Shown: piece by piece, positions 24,601 to 35,870 of the stretch | How positions within the stretch are numbered: position 1 is the first letter of the stretch | Layout of the letters: each line of letters opens with the position of its first letter | Assembly: GCA_029204225.1 (NCBI GenBank) | Contig: CM055099.1 | Coordinates: forward strand, 57,421,982-57,485,981 | Reading direction: 5' to 3' | DNA: 64,000 nt | DNA from: Diphasiastrum complanatum | Taxonomy: Eukaryota; Streptophyta; Lycopodiopsida; Lycopodiales; Lycopodiaceae | Program-made: the position numbers and the translations under genes | Notes under the pieces: generated by a model | Told to the model about the DNA's origin: nothing | The model's database searches: none | The model's input: the letters and a program-made list of their open reading frames with translations, nothing else

Positions 24601-25129
24601 GTCTGGAACTTTCAAGATGGAAAGGACTTTGTGAACAACTCATGTGTCTTTTAAATTGTAATGCATTCTCATGATGTACTCTTATGATATGGTATGGTTT
24701 GGGGAATTTGGAGAGTTGGGATTGTTGAATCTTAACTTAGATTCTAGGATATACCTAATCCATAAGAAAGAATTGTGATTGGTAGATTACCCCGGATGAA
24801 TAAACAAGATAGTGGAACTTTGGTAATGACTGGCCATCTTACCCAATCGACTATGTTTATTTGGGTAAAGACCAAGTAATTAGAGCATTTGGTTAGGCTT
24901 TACAGATTACCAAAGTGGCATTGTGAACATTCGCGATTCGAAGTTCGCTGGTCACTTTTGGTCGGCCGTATTTGCTAAACTTGAATTGACTCTAAACTTA
25001 AAGTTCTTCTAATCATTGGTAGTTGCCTTCTTTTATTGAGTATAAGACAAGAATCTGATGAATTATGATTGACGAATCCTAATTCAGATTCTAGCTATAC
25101 TTGATCATTTAAAAGAAGGATTACTCGCG
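21640..25129. other. Unassigned 3.5-kb stretch
   Basis: No coding frame I can defend. It lies directly upstream of a Gypsy integrase remnant on the + strand and could be its decayed upstream part or an old LTR, but I could not recover gag or RT motifs. Small open frames such as 23,147-23,386 have no recognisable content. Confidence 0.4.
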
Positions 25130-25850
25130 TGATCATAAGATTAGTTAAAATATATTTTGGCAATCTCCTCGGAGAGGATGTTACCCTTGATGGAGATTGA
25201 GCTATAGTAAGCATTTGGCTACCGGTTATGGCCCGTTTATGCTTATGTACAAAGTTGAGCCTAGGTCACCCATTGTGGTTGAGACTCGATCGATCAAGTT
25301 TCACAAAGTAGCGGATTTCTTACTTGATATGTAGGAAATGCTACGGTTTGCACGTGAGAATGTTTAGTGTACCCAGGATGGGGACCGACATTATGCAAGT
25401 ATGAAAAGATCATCGAGAGACTTCCAAGTGGGGGGTTGGGTATTTTTTTGAGAATCTCGAAGGATTCTAGTGTAATGCGTACTAGCAAGCATTAGAAATT
25501 GTCCCCTAAATAGAGAGGACTGTATCGGATTTTGAAAAAGATCTTATCCTTAGCTTACCAATTGGAACTTTCCGAAGGATCTCAAGTGCATCTTGCATTT
25601 CACGTAAGTCGTCTCAAGAAAAGTCTACGTGAAGGAAAGCATCTTGGATCTGGAGATCAATTGGACCTGTTCGATGAATCATCGGGTATATCTCATCTTG
25701 AGTCCGAAAAGATCTTGGATGCATGAACTAAATGATTGAGAAATTGTATAGTTACTGAGTATCTGATTCGATGGAAGGGATATACAGACGATGATGATTT
25801 CCTAGAACAGGAAGGAAGCTTAAGGAGGAACTTTCCTAGTTTTAAGTTTT
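25130..25850 (+). pseudogene. Gypsy (chromovirus) integrase end and chromodomain, decayed
   Basis: Several frames of one decayed coding region: RPFMLMYKVEPRSPIVVETR at about 25,227-25,290, then LRFAREN, DRHYASMKRSSRDFQVG and LEGSQVHLAFHVSRLKKSL-like text, the usual integrase C-terminal block, to about 25,640. A chromodomain-like EYLIRWKGYTDDDDFLEQEG follows at about 25,757-25,815, and then GGACAAAACTTGAATAAGGGGGAAAG, a plausible coding end plus polypurine tract. It has many stops. The chromodomain places it with the plant chromoviruses, like the complete element at 39,036-45,051. Confidence 0.8.
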
Positions 25851-26085
25851 GAGGACAAAACTTGAATAAGGGGGAAAGAATTTGGGCTCTCACTAGTGTA
25901 TGTTTGATAGCATGGCCGGTGGCTGGATGCTGCTGGTGTGATGCCATACTCCTCTTTATGATCGATCCATAGCTTGGGGGCTAGATCCGTTCGATCTAGG
26001 TTTGGATGGGTTGGTTTGTCCACCATCAGGTTCCCTTGTGTTGCTTGTGATTGGCATGCTTAGAATAGGATCCTTGGATTGAGGA

Positions 26086-26800
26086 CTTTATAATGGCCTT
26101 AAGCAAGCACCAAGGAGTTGGTATGCTAAGCTTGACAATTTTTTACTCTCTCAAGGCTTTGTTATGAATGAGTATGATCATTCACTTTATTACAGGTTTG
26201 CTGGAAATGATGTTACCATCTTGCTAATCCATGTGGATGATATCATCTTGAGTGGTGGAGACAATCAAGATGTGGAAGATATCAAGAGTGCTCTTAAGAA
26301 GGAGTTTGAGGTGCATGATATTGGAAACTTGCATTACATTTTGGGAATAGAAGTCATTAGATCTTCTCAATTTACTTTCATTTGTCAAGAGAAGTATACT
26401 AATTCTATTCTAGAAAAATTTCATATGGTAGATGCAAAAACTAGTGATACACCTATGGAGTCTCATGTAAAGCTAACTATAAGAGGTAATGAAAGATCCT
26501 TCAAGGACATTACTCTCTATGGGAAGCTAGTTGGTTCACTCATCTATCGTACACTTCATGAGTACACAGATGCAAATTGGATAGGTGATATCAACACTAA
26601 AAATTTGACTTTTGGATTTGTCTTCCTGTTCATAATGGTTTAGTATCATGAAATAGTTGAAATAAAACCTCCATTGCAATGTCTTTGACAGACTCAGAGG
26701 ACATCGTAGCCTCTCAAGATACTAAAGAGACTATTTGGTTGAGAAATCTATTGTCTTATAACATTGGTCTAGCTTTAGCTTCAGCTTGAAGCTATTCACC
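26086..26800 (+). pseudogene. Copia reverse transcriptase and RNase H fragment
   Basis: Begins in GLKQAPRSWYAKLDNFL, then the catalytic HVDDIILSG (about 26,233), DIGNLHYILGIEV, DAKTSDTPMES and a shortened GSLIYRT..HEYTDANWIGDI, where about 40 residues of the usual stretch are missing. After the stop at 26,641, the text SLTDSEDIVASQDTKETIWL continues the RNase H in another frame to about 26,790. Neither start nor 3' end of the element is present. Resembles the Copia at 767-1,330 in style. Confidence 0.88.
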
Positions 26801-27417
26801 TTTCCATACTGTTGTTCATTCAAAACAGAGATGCAAGTAGAATGCAAACACTGTTGCCATGCATTCATTTATGTATAAGCAACACTCTTTTGCATATTGC
26901 ATACAGATAAGATTTCTTAAACTAGGAAAACAGGGTATATGTTGTCCATTTTTTGCCAGAAACCCTGATTTGCAGTTTCCCATCCATAGTTACAGAATAG
27001 GCTAAGCTGTAAACCATACCATCAATTTGACGGCTTTACTGATTCACACAAGCCTGGAAATGCAATTAGTTTGACAAAAAAACAGCATAAATTTATAAAA
27101 TTACCAAGAAACCGCCATGCAAATCCTGTAAGAGACCACCAACACTACAACCAGTGATTAGTCTTTTTTGTGTATCTTTCCCTGCTTTTACCCATATTCA
27201 AACCAAGACTGGCTTAGTCACATGGCCTGAGTGTGAATAACCAAAAAATACTAGCTCTATAAGAGGGCAGATACAATCATGAGAGAACGAGGGAAGTGAG
27301 TTGCAATTGAGACCATCGTCACTATGTTAGCGAGACAGTTGTATGAATACCAAAAAAAAGAGACAACAAGCAGACCAGCCAGACCTTAGAGTTTCCGTAA
27401 CCTTCTACTTGCTTACC

Positions 27418-27927
27418 ATGTGCCCGAAAAGAGATTCTGTCAAACAGCCTGCTCTCTATAAGAACCTCGACGCCTATAGTTTGTATCTACCACCAATGGA
27501 GTTTACCCTTGATGACTAGCCTCTTGAGCTGCGGCCATCCACTAGTTCATAGATCAAATTCACATGGCCACTCATTCCAGGTAGTTTTGAGAGCTACAAA
27601 GATGATTGTGAGAGTTTATGTAGATTTTCAGTTGCTGCTGCGCACCATAAATATGATGTCATTAGACTAGCTGACCACTATGTCTGTTGCCTACATAATC
27701 CATTACTACAATCTTGGGGCCCTAAGATGAAGCCAACCAAGATCCACCTTGCCAAATGGTGGTACAACCCCAATGAGCCAATGGAGCCAGGGGCTGACCT
27801 AGCACTCTATTTAGAACTTCTAAGGAATGCAAAACCCTTAAAAAAAATGCTATACTTTCAGTTCTTGGAGGGGGCTGATCCAGCCCTAGTGAATGGAGTT
27901 GAAGACCCGAAGGATGGGAATGTGTAG
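27418..27927 (+). pseudogene. Unrecognised coding remnant, two stops
   Basis: One continuous frame of 170 codons from ATG 27,418 with only two nonsense codons (TAG at 27,517 and 27,550), ending at TAG 27,925-27,927. The content looks like a real globular protein: MCPKRDSVKQPALYKNLDAY, then FESYKDDCESLCRFSVAAAH, DVIRLADHYVCCLHNPLL and LAKWWYNPNEPMEPGADLAL. No motif of a known transposon domain is seen and I do not recognise the family. It may be an exon-derived or processed host pseudogene, or an unusual retroelement gag. No introns or splice signals are evident. Confidence 0.55.
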
Positions 27928-28435
27928 GAATGCACTATGACATCCACCTCATTATTATGCACCATAACTAGACACGATAGATTGAGCATTTGCTGCAAGT
28001 CTCATGTTTCCGTGCATATATTTTTCATTGTAATTCTGCATAAATTCTGAGCTGCATTGGGCATTTGCTAACTTTCATGTGGGCATGTATGTTTGATTAG
28101 GAGCATAACATTGGTGGGTTAAGAGAGGAAAAAATGAGAACAATAAACAATATAGTGGGGTGGGGATTGTCTCCATCATCCAATGGCCAATTGGAGAATT
28201 TCGAGACATGATAGATGGGAAGAGGCAAAATTCTCCACATAGGATGTTTTGTAAAGACACTTATGCATGTGGAGTTTGAGGTGAATCACGGAAGAATTTC
28301 AAACCGTCCTAGAAAAAATAGATGATCTACAATGAATGTACACATTTGAATCAGTACCACATATTAATATCAAATAACTAGGAGGACTCTTTTTCAGCAC
28401 AAACTGACCTAAAACCGTCATTCATAAAAGTCCCT

Positions 28436-28562
28436 ATAAAAAAAGAGAAAAAGAGAAAAACAAAAAAAAAAAAAAAAAAAGAGAAAAACAAAAAACAAAA
28501 AAAAAAGAGAAAAACAAAAAACAAAAAAAAAAGAAGAGAAAAACAAAAAAAAACAAAAAAGG
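28436..28562. repeat. A-rich low-complexity run
   Basis: Tandem variants of AAAAAGAGAAAAACAAAAAA over about 125 bp. It could be the poly(A) tail of an old retroposon on the + strand, but nothing upstream is recognisable as one. Confidence 0.85.
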
Positions 28563-28632
28563 CATTACTCACCTTTATCGGATTCCAAACCACTTTGTGA
28601 TGACGAGTGACACACTCACACATCCGTAGAAG

Positions 28633-28723
28633 GTGAGGACGAATTTTCTTATTGAACACAACAAATTTTGTACATTGCTTAGTCTAAAGATCAAGACATT
28701 GACGGATCTAGATCAAGGGGGCA
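28633..28723 (+). pseudogene. Copia C-terminus with polypurine tract
   Basis: The frame reads EHNKFCTLLSLKIKTLTDLD followed by QGG, matching the end of the minus-strand Copia at 21,018 (FCAILNLKIKAFKDPNKGG). AAGGGGGCA at 28,715-28,723 is the polypurine tract, and an LTR begins TGTTGGATTTATTCC immediately after. Nothing else of the element is left. Confidence 0.75.
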
Positions 28724-29640
28724 TGTTGGATTTATTCCTCTACTCTCCTAAATCCCATGTTAATGTAGTTCCATTCATATTGTTGCAGTTTTACATCCAT
28801 TGTCGCATAGTCTCCAAAAATAGTCTATTATCGAAGAAAGACGAGAGTGAGGCAAGAGAATGGCAGTCCGACTTGTTGAAGTTATCCAACTTGTCGAAGT
28901 TACTCGATTTGTCGAAGTTGGCCGACTTATCGAGGAAGCCCGACTTGGCCAACTTATTGAGGAGTCCGACTTGTCGACTCAATTGACTATCGTCGAGGAC
29001 CGTCGAATGACTATCCCGACTTTATTGACTATCAACAGTGACACGCTCGTCGACTCCGAATAGCCGAAGTCTTCTCATGCCCCCTTCCTATACTGTGCAA
29101 CTACAAGGACAATGACAATAGCAGCCACGATCTACTTCAGACGGTGCAACGGCTCCACGCCACCTTCTTGTACATACATCTGCAGAACTATAAATTCTAT
29201 ATAGAGATAGTAATTGTAAACACTTATCAGATTGATAGTCAGTAATAAGCTCATAGCTTTTACAGAGCGGAGTTAGCTTTTGTGATCACATGGTTTCACC
29301 CATTATTGTCTTGTGCTCATAGCATCAATCTGACTTATATTTTTATCCATTAATCTGAATCAATTACTGTCTTGGTTTTGCATTCAGAGTCTTTGTCAGA
29401 ATTGTATGTTTTGCTATTTTGTCTTCTGTCTAACTCTCTTATTGCTTTGTTTGACTGTCTGCTCTTCCGCTTCCACATAAATGCAATAAAGCTCTGTTTT
29501 GTGTTCGCCTACTATTGTAGTAGTGCACGCATTGAGGGAATCAGTCAACCACCGTTTTCGTGTGGTAGTAGGACCATTCCGATCTGATTGTTTGACCCAT
29601 CCATCTCGGATTCATCCACATAGTTTCCCTGACACGTCCC
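28724..29640 (+). mobile_element. Copia 3' LTR (TGTTGGATTT family)
   Basis: Starts directly after the polypurine tract. The first 70 bases match the solo LTR at 30,214 (TGTTGGATTTAYTCCT.CTACTCTCCTAAATCCC). Later stretches also correspond: the GCAGCCACGATCT block, CTGCA.AACTATAAATTC with a TATAAAT box near 29,190, and TCACATGGTTTCACCCAT..TCTTGTGCTC. The right end is not fixed; a CA at about 29,640 is a guess. Confidence 0.7.
28867..28985 (+). repeat. Minisatellite in Copia LTR, CGACTTGTCGAAGTT units
   Basis: About seven loose 15-18-bp units of the type CCGACTTGTCGAAGTTG inside the U3 part of the LTR, tailing off into CGTCGAATGACTATC words to about 29,060. Units contain TCGA-centred dyads. Confidence 0.75.
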
Positions 29641-29889
29641 TCTGTTGACAGAAATCTTTTCTTGAGACAGTGAATTCATGATAGAGATACCATTATATGT
29701 CTATCTTTGACAAATAAGCCTTGTATGAAAATATTGCTACATGTTGTGAGCAATAATGTCTACGAGAGGCATGAAGAAACCAAGAGTTTCTATCTTTCAA
29801 AGCCTTAGCATTTTTTCTTAGTTTTTCCTTTGCTATTTTTTCACGATTGTGCATTTTGAACTAGTTTCGCACAGTCTGTATTTTTTAAC

Positions 29890-30213
29890 TGTTTTGTCGC
29901 ACAATTTGGTTTTTGGGTCATGAGGAAATTCATCCCTAGGTCTAAAACACTTAGAAAATAATTTTGAGAACTTTTCTAGACACTGTCGCATTTTTTGCAT
30001 TCTTGCAAAAAAGGCAACATTGTCCCTAAAATGCCTTAGAAAGGTTTAGACCCTTAGAAATAGGGACACTCACCCTTAGAAAAGCGACGTTTGCCTTAGA
30101 ACTGGTTTTTGCCCTAAAGTCGGCTTTTTCGCATTCCGGCTTTTTTGCTTTTTCGAAACAACTACAACTGTCCTTAAAAGGAGGACACCTACTCTTAAAG
30201 GTAGGGCACTAAA
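29890..30213 (+). repeat. Degenerate TTTTCGC/GCGACAC tract, left half
   Basis: Irregular repeats of CTTTTTCGCATTC, CCTTAAAAG and GCGACACT words. The tract continues on the far side of the solo LTR at 31,318, so the LTR split it. The same vocabulary occurs inside the solo LTR (30,330-30,500) and in the Copia LTR at 54,480-54,710, so it is probably U3 of an older related LTR. Confidence 0.65.
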
Positions 30214-31317
30214 TGTTGGATTTACTCCTCCTACTCTCCTAAATCCCAATTTTAATTTGCCTCCATTCATGCTGCATATTTTTCTAACGTTGTCACGCAG
30301 TCTGCATTTTCTACACGCAAATTCGCACAGATGAAGAAAAGGCGAATGAATCGCGACACTGTGTTCTTACACAGGTCATGGTGACAGGCGAAAAGGGGAC
30401 ACTACCTTACTGAATGCCAAAGGTGCCCTAACAGATAAGGCACCCTGTAAATCTTATCCTAAGGCCATTCGTAAGAGTGACGCACTTTTGCGTTCAGTTC
30501 AGTACTGGTTGATGCCGCACCCTTTTCACCCTCACCCCATGCAGTTGCGCTAACATATTGGACAACGATTGCAGCCACCCACGATCTCCTACAGACAACA
30601 CATCCACTCTGTACTTTTGCATCTGCACACCTGTAATATTATGTATATATCTGCACACCTGTAATATTATGTATATATATATATTGGATACCTACGTATT
30701 CAATGATGATGATGATTAGATGATCAAGTGAGTGAAGAAGAGACTAAGAGAAGAGGTTTCATTCCTCATTACAAATAGAAATAAGCTTTGTAGGGCACGT
30801 GGTTTCGTCCGCTACAGTCTTGTGCTCTACCGCATTATTGACTTGTATACTTGATATACTTAATGTGACACAGTTCATATGTTCTGCGTTTTAGATCTGT
30901 CAATATTGCTATGCTTGTTCTTCATTTTGTCTGATCTTTCTTGTTGCTCTTTCTGGTAATACACGATTAACTTTTAGTCTTGTCTTTCGCGAATAATTCA
31001 CGACTAATTATCGGTCGAGCACAGTCTAGCTCTTTGCAAATCATTCGCGACATATAATTTGTCTTGCAATTCGCGACAAATTATTCATCTAGCGCTTCAT
31101 CCATTTAAATGTTTGGCTACGTAATCTAGAATGACTGATTTCTATCACTAAAGTTCTGTTCATTCTGATAGGTGTAGTCATGTTTAGAGAGAGAGTCATT
31201 TAACTCATTCCGCTGTGCACAAACATTTTCTGTTCGAGTTCGCTTCTCGTTCGTTTCTTGTTCGAGTTCGTTTCTCGTTCATGTTCGTCATTTATTCTTC
31301 CTCCCTCTCTCCCAACA
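30214..31317 (+). mobile_element. Solo Copia LTR with 5-bp target duplication
   Basis: 1,104 bp starting TGTTGGATTTAC and ending ..CTCCCAACA, so the ends are the inverted pair TGTTGG/CCAACA. Both sides carry the same five bases, CTAAA (30,209-30,213 and 31,318-31,322). This is the signature of an LTR-element insertion later reduced to one LTR by LTR-LTR recombination. Inside are a 28-bp duplication (CTGCACACCTGTAATATTATG..) near 30,627-30,680 with TATATATA, and TTCGCGA/GTTCGAGTTCG words near 30,965-31,280. Confidence 0.92.
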
Positions 31318-31690
31318 CTAAAGTGCCGTTTTCTGCCCTTTAGTCGGCTTTTTCGCCTTTCGGAAAAAAGTGACATCTGCCTTTAAAAATGGTTCTTGTC
31401 CTTAAGTCACGTTTTTCGCCTATTCTCAAAAAGGGACACTACCCTCAGATTTGGTTTCTGCCTTATGTCGGCTTTTTCGCCCTTCGAAAAAAAGCGACAC
31501 TGTCGCCAAAAGCCCTAAAAAACCTTTAGGCCTACCTTCGGCCTTTTCGTCTGTTTGCAAGAAAAGCGACACTGAAAAGCGAAGGTGCCCTTAAAATCTA
31601 GAAGGTGTCTTTTTGGCATAAACCAAAGGTGCCCTTGAAAAGGTGTCACTACTCTTAAAGTCGCAAAAAGCAAGACGAAGGCGAAGGCAC
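31318..31690 (+). repeat. Degenerate TTTTCGC/GCGACAC tract, right half
   Basis: Continuation of the tract at 29,890-30,213: GTCGGCTTTTTCGCC, AAAAAGGGACACTAC, GCGACACTG and CTTAAAG words repeated at irregular 40-70-bp spacing. The open frame on the minus strand across it has no recognisable content. Confidence 0.65.
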
Positions 31691-33430
31691 TGTGCAACGG
31701 ACAGAAGGTGGATGATTCATAGAGGACAATGACAGAAAACAAGAATTTGTTTTGTTTAAGGCTAATGCATTTCTTTTTATTAGATCTTCTAAAGGATACA
31801 GAAGATAGTCACGTACACACAGACAGACAGTCTGAGATAGCTCTTGAGTGAGTTTACAGATTAGCAGTAGCTAGTCGTATCATTCGTGAGAAGAGAATAT
31901 CTCTCTCACGCCAACGCGCTGATCTGAAAAATTGAAAGCCCTCAAGAATTGTATTGTAAATTCAGCTCTGATAATAGAAGCAATTTTCTCAATGTTCTGT
32001 TCCGTAATGTGTATGATCTGTGATATCAGAATGCATGCTATCAGTAGATAAATTCCGCTGTTGTTTTATTCAACATTATCTGTTGTTTACAAGTTTAAAT
32101 TTTACAACAAATCTGCAGTAGCTGATCTGTGGCTTGGAAGAGAATCAGACCGCAGTCTATAACAGTAGCTACTCCTGCCAAGTCGGCTCTATCCGGTCTT
32201 TCTTCATATTCGTGACATCTCCATCAAGGCATCTCTGCCCTACCACAGGATTGCGGCCTTCTTTCACACTACATGTGTTTTGCCACATACTTGATCATTT
32301 CTTGGTAGACCCTCGCTACTCTGCCACAAGTCCTACCAGACATGCTTAGTATTGCTCTACCTGCAAATTTGCCTAGTTGTATTTTACCGGTGGATCCGCC
32401 CTGCAAAAACGTAGGCATGTATATCTGCGGCCTCCTCACACCTGCCTACGCTCCACCTTGCCTGTCTACGGGCTCCCTTCTCACTCTCGTTGCCCTGCCA
32501 AATGCCTTGTAAACCTTGTTTGCAGCCTCCTTTCTAGCCTTGTCTATCCTGCATGGGTTAAGATCAAGCCTGTGGCCTTATGAGTTGTCTGTCTATGGCT
32601 AGTTATAGTTTGGCGAAATTAGTGAATCATGGTAGATTAAAAAATTCATTTGAAGTGCATGAAATGATTATATAAGGTTAGTTGTTATGTAGTACTATAT
32701 GCCATACATAGCATATTTGCAGTTCTTGTCATAATCTCCACACTGAAGTAAGAGTTCGTATCATGGAATCATTTTGTTTGAGCTTTTCAACTAATGATTC
32801 AAGACACTTGTGTTAAGAAGTCTAGTAGAGTACAGAATTCGATTGCTCTTACTCACATCTAAAAGCAGCATATAGTTCTTCTACTCACTCAAGTTTTCAA
32901 GGATTGTAATTGAAATTGCTAGTTATTATGAAATATTGTGTGCGTTGTCTTGTATGCTAGCAATTCACTTCATACTTGTAAATTTTCGATATTCCAAAAT
33001 TGTCTTTTTACATTGCGGGCTAGTGTGCAGTTGTTTAGCTAGCAAGCAGTAACTAAATCATCAAGTTGAAAGCGCTTATTCGTTTGCTATTTTATGGAAT
33101 TCCATGAAGAGTGCGTTAATTGGACCCGACCTTTGTGAAACACCAAAGTAGGAAGTCCACTAAGAACAGTTGAAACACATCGTCCTGGTAAAGCATTGTT
33201 ATTATATGTTGGTATAATAATGTCGTATTGTGATGGTTAATTGGCAACACTCAAAGTGCATCACTATAACTGTCACATTTAGATGCATAAAAAAGCCAAA
33301 AATTTTGTCGCAAATGAATGTTGCAAATCATGATATAGGTATTAGTGAAACAAATTTGAGTTAGGGTCAAATAGATCAATGATATATTAGTTCTTTATTA
33401 TTTTGGCTTGAATAGAAAAATATGAGTAAG
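31691..33430. other. Unassigned stretch
   Basis: No gene supported. 32,134-32,583 is pyrimidine-rich with CCTGCC/CTTGTC words and open frames without recognisable content. 32,600-33,400 is AT-rich. It leads into the upstream region of the dioxygenase gene. Confidence 0.4.
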
Positions 33431-33433
33431 ATA

Positions 33434-33745
33434 TTTTTGCATGTGTGATAAATTCACGGTCCTTCCTCACTTGAACATATATACAAGATTGCCAATGTAA
33501 TTCGCCGATGGTGAAAGTCAGACATGCCACCCCACAATTGATGGTGAAAGTCACACATGCCACCCCACAATTGGGGTACAGACTAATAATGTGTTCAACA
33601 AGGACTCTGCTTGCTTGCATGTGTGAGAAATTCGTGGTCCTTGCTGACTTGACTATATCTACAAGATTGCAAATGCAATTCCATGCCATCCCACAATTGG
33701 GGCATAGACTAAAGCATGTTCAACAACCAAGAACTTTGCATGAAG
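33434..33745 (+). repeat. Tandem duplication upstream of the dioxygenase gene
   Basis: Two related copies of about 150-180 bp. The first begins GCATGTGTGATAAATTC at about 33,438 and the second GCATGTGTGAGAAATTC at about 33,617. Shared blocks are GGTCCTT.CT.ACTTGA, TACAAGATTGC.AATG.AATT, CACAATTGGGG.A and AGACTAA..ATGTTCAACAA. The first copy also contains a direct repeat of GATGGTGAAAGTCA.ACATGC, a word plus CCACCCCACAATT. It ends about 300 bp before the ATG at 34,043, in the likely promoter zone. Confidence 0.8.
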
Positions 33746-34042
33746 CCAATCCAATGCATGCACGCCATGGTTTGGAAGATTAAAAGTGATGTCTAAGGAG
33801 ATAGGGATGAATCCTACACAAATAGAAACATCTTATTCAATCAACAACATTAAAACCACACACTAGAGACTAGAGTTGCCTCGAAGACTTGAAAGATGAT
33901 CAAACCTAAACAAGAGAACAAGCAAAATGACCCAAAGATGATGCAGCAGCAAAATGCATGGATGATATAATAATTGATGGTAATGGTGATAGGCTAGTCC
34001 AGATTGCTTCCTCTCTCTCACTCAAGAACAAACAAACAGATT

Positions 34043-34462
34043 ATGGGTTCCCTACACAAATCATCAGAAGCAGTGGCAGAGGCAGAAGACAAAGAAGAGA
34101 AGGTTTTGGTGGCATCACACATTGCAGAGCAGCAATGGGTGGAAGGAGAGCCTTTTCCTTTTGTCATATCTCCACCTCCGCAAGCCAGCAGCAGGAGATT
34201 TGATGTGGGAACACTGGTGCAGGCCATACGTCGGAGTAGACCCAGCTTGGAATCCCAGCTCCTGCGCAGTGGAGCCATTCTGCTGCGTGGCTATGGCGTC
34301 GAGTCGGCTTCCGATTTCAACGATGTGGTTGAGGCATTTGGGTTTGAACAATTCCCCTATGTGGGCGGTGCTGCCCCGCGGTCCAACGTGGTTGGTCGTG
34401 TTTTCACAGCTAATGAATCGCCTCCCGACCAGAAGATTCCCTTCCACCATGAAATGGCTCAG
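34043..34462 (+). CDS. TauD/TfdA-like dioxygenase, exon 1 of 3
   Basis: The gene encodes a 345-residue plant clavaminate-synthase-like protein of the TauD/TfdA superfamily (Fe(II)- and 2-oxoglutarate-dependent oxygenase, probably soluble; the physiological substrate of the plant family is unknown to me). Exon 1 is 140 codons from the ATG at 34,043 (MGSLHKSSEA). It contains RSGAILLRGYGVESASDFND, then VGGAAPRSNVVGRVFTANES, then PFHHEMAQ, where H135 and E137 are two of the three iron ligands. It ends CAG with a GT donor at 34,463, phase 0. An upstream in-frame ATG at 34,004 would add 13 residues; 34,043 is preferred because family members begin close to this point. Intron 1 is 12,527 bp. Confidence 0.95.
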
Positions 34463-35781
34463 GTCTTTTTTATACCGCCCTTCCTACATTCCTACATGTA
34501 TATGTCTGAATTGTATGACCTGGTTTTACCAGAAGTTGGACATAGAGTGAGAGTGATTCTTATCGATGGTCTCCAAAATTTAGTGCTAGTGGTGAATTTA
34601 AGGGTTGAGCTAAAAGCGTGCTAGAGCTGATTGTCAAAGTCTTCCGCAAGCCTCAAACTTATTGTTAACACCGTTGCAAGCGCACCTATGCTCACACTTC
34701 ACATAGGGTTTTGAATGGCTGGGTATTTAGGCCTGTTTCTCTCTTTGGCACACAGCTCCGACTCGTTATAGCGTATTCCTCACAGCCATGGGACTTTAAC
34801 GACATAAACACTGAAAAGACTTTGGGTAATTGCTTTTGCTCGTACTTTTATGGCCGTAATTTCTGCCCAGGCAGAGTGCTGGAGCCATCATGAGCATAAT
34901 GCCTTGACCGAGCTTACCCAACGAGAACTTGAGGTGTTTACAGATACAAAATTCATAAGCAAGGTCTAGTATTCAAAGAATTTTAACCGACATAAGTCTT
35001 GAGTTCTGCATGTCAAATGTCCAGCAGAACACCAAGTTCATTCATTCTATCCTCATTATGCTTCAACAAGATTCACACAAATTTTACGTCCTTATCTTTT
35101 TCCTCCCTGCCGAGCCTCGTGTAAGAGACAAATGTCTCAATTTTATAGTATGCACCATGCTTCAAGAAAGAAAAGTTTGCCAAAGAATTATGGGAAACAG
35201 TGGCTGGAACCGAAATAATTTTCAGTGTCGATGAGTAAGCAAGTGGAAGCTCAGTAATAGCTTGCAGCAAATGTAGCAGCAATCAAATTTCCTCCAAAGT
35301 TCTGGCAATTGTCCTTCAAGCCTGAATTCTGTTGCTATTGAAGCCAATTTAAAGTGCTTCACCCCCTGTATAGGATATGCACAATCAATATGGGCTCTAC
35401 CGCTTCTAGTGGATAAGTTGGTAGCCTAGAAGCGGTTTATAACCTGTCTAGATTGGATGTGTGGCACTCTAATCTGAATTGGGCAACGATTCAACGCTTT
35501 CCAAGAATATTACTGCTTTCATTGGATGTTTGCTGGATAGAGTTGCTGCTTCCACTCATTTTATAAATTGGTACTGTATCACAGTGCCACTGCAATATGG
35601 TGCTGCTACATTCCCTTGTTGCAGGTTGGAGGTGTTCTATGTTTCCCTGCAATAAAGTCTCGTGCACAGTATATGTTCCGGAACAGAACATATCTGGAAA
35701 TCTTGAAATTTAGGAGACTATATAGGTAATCTATAGGATATAGCATAAGTGTAATGATATAGATCTAAGGAAGTGGACCCT

Positions 35782-35870
35782 GGGCGCAGACGCGCGTCCG
35801 CGTCCGCGTCTGCGCCCGCGCCCGGACGCGGACACCTCGGGGGTGCGTCCGGGTTTGGACGTGTCCGGCA
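35782..35870. repeat. GC-rich palindromic cluster, left end of a putative hAT-like element
   Basis: Sharp jump in GC content. It includes a perfect 13-bp inverted repeat, GGGCGCAGACGCG / CGCGTCTGCGCCC (35,782-35,794 and 35,805-35,817), followed by GGACGCGGACAC and GTGCGTCCGGG words. The same GGACGCG/CGCGTCC words cluster at 46,118-46,310, on the other side of the BED-finger gene. I read the two clusters as subterminal repeats of one transposon. Terminal inverted repeats are only suggestive (CTGGGCGCAGACG here, CTGGGCCGGACG there) and no clean 8-bp duplication was found. Confidence 0.5.

Noticed and set aside
34018-34450. Minus-strand frames of 86 and 111 codons opposite dioxygenase exon 1
   Set aside because: They mirror a real coding exon on the + strand and show no recognisable domains.
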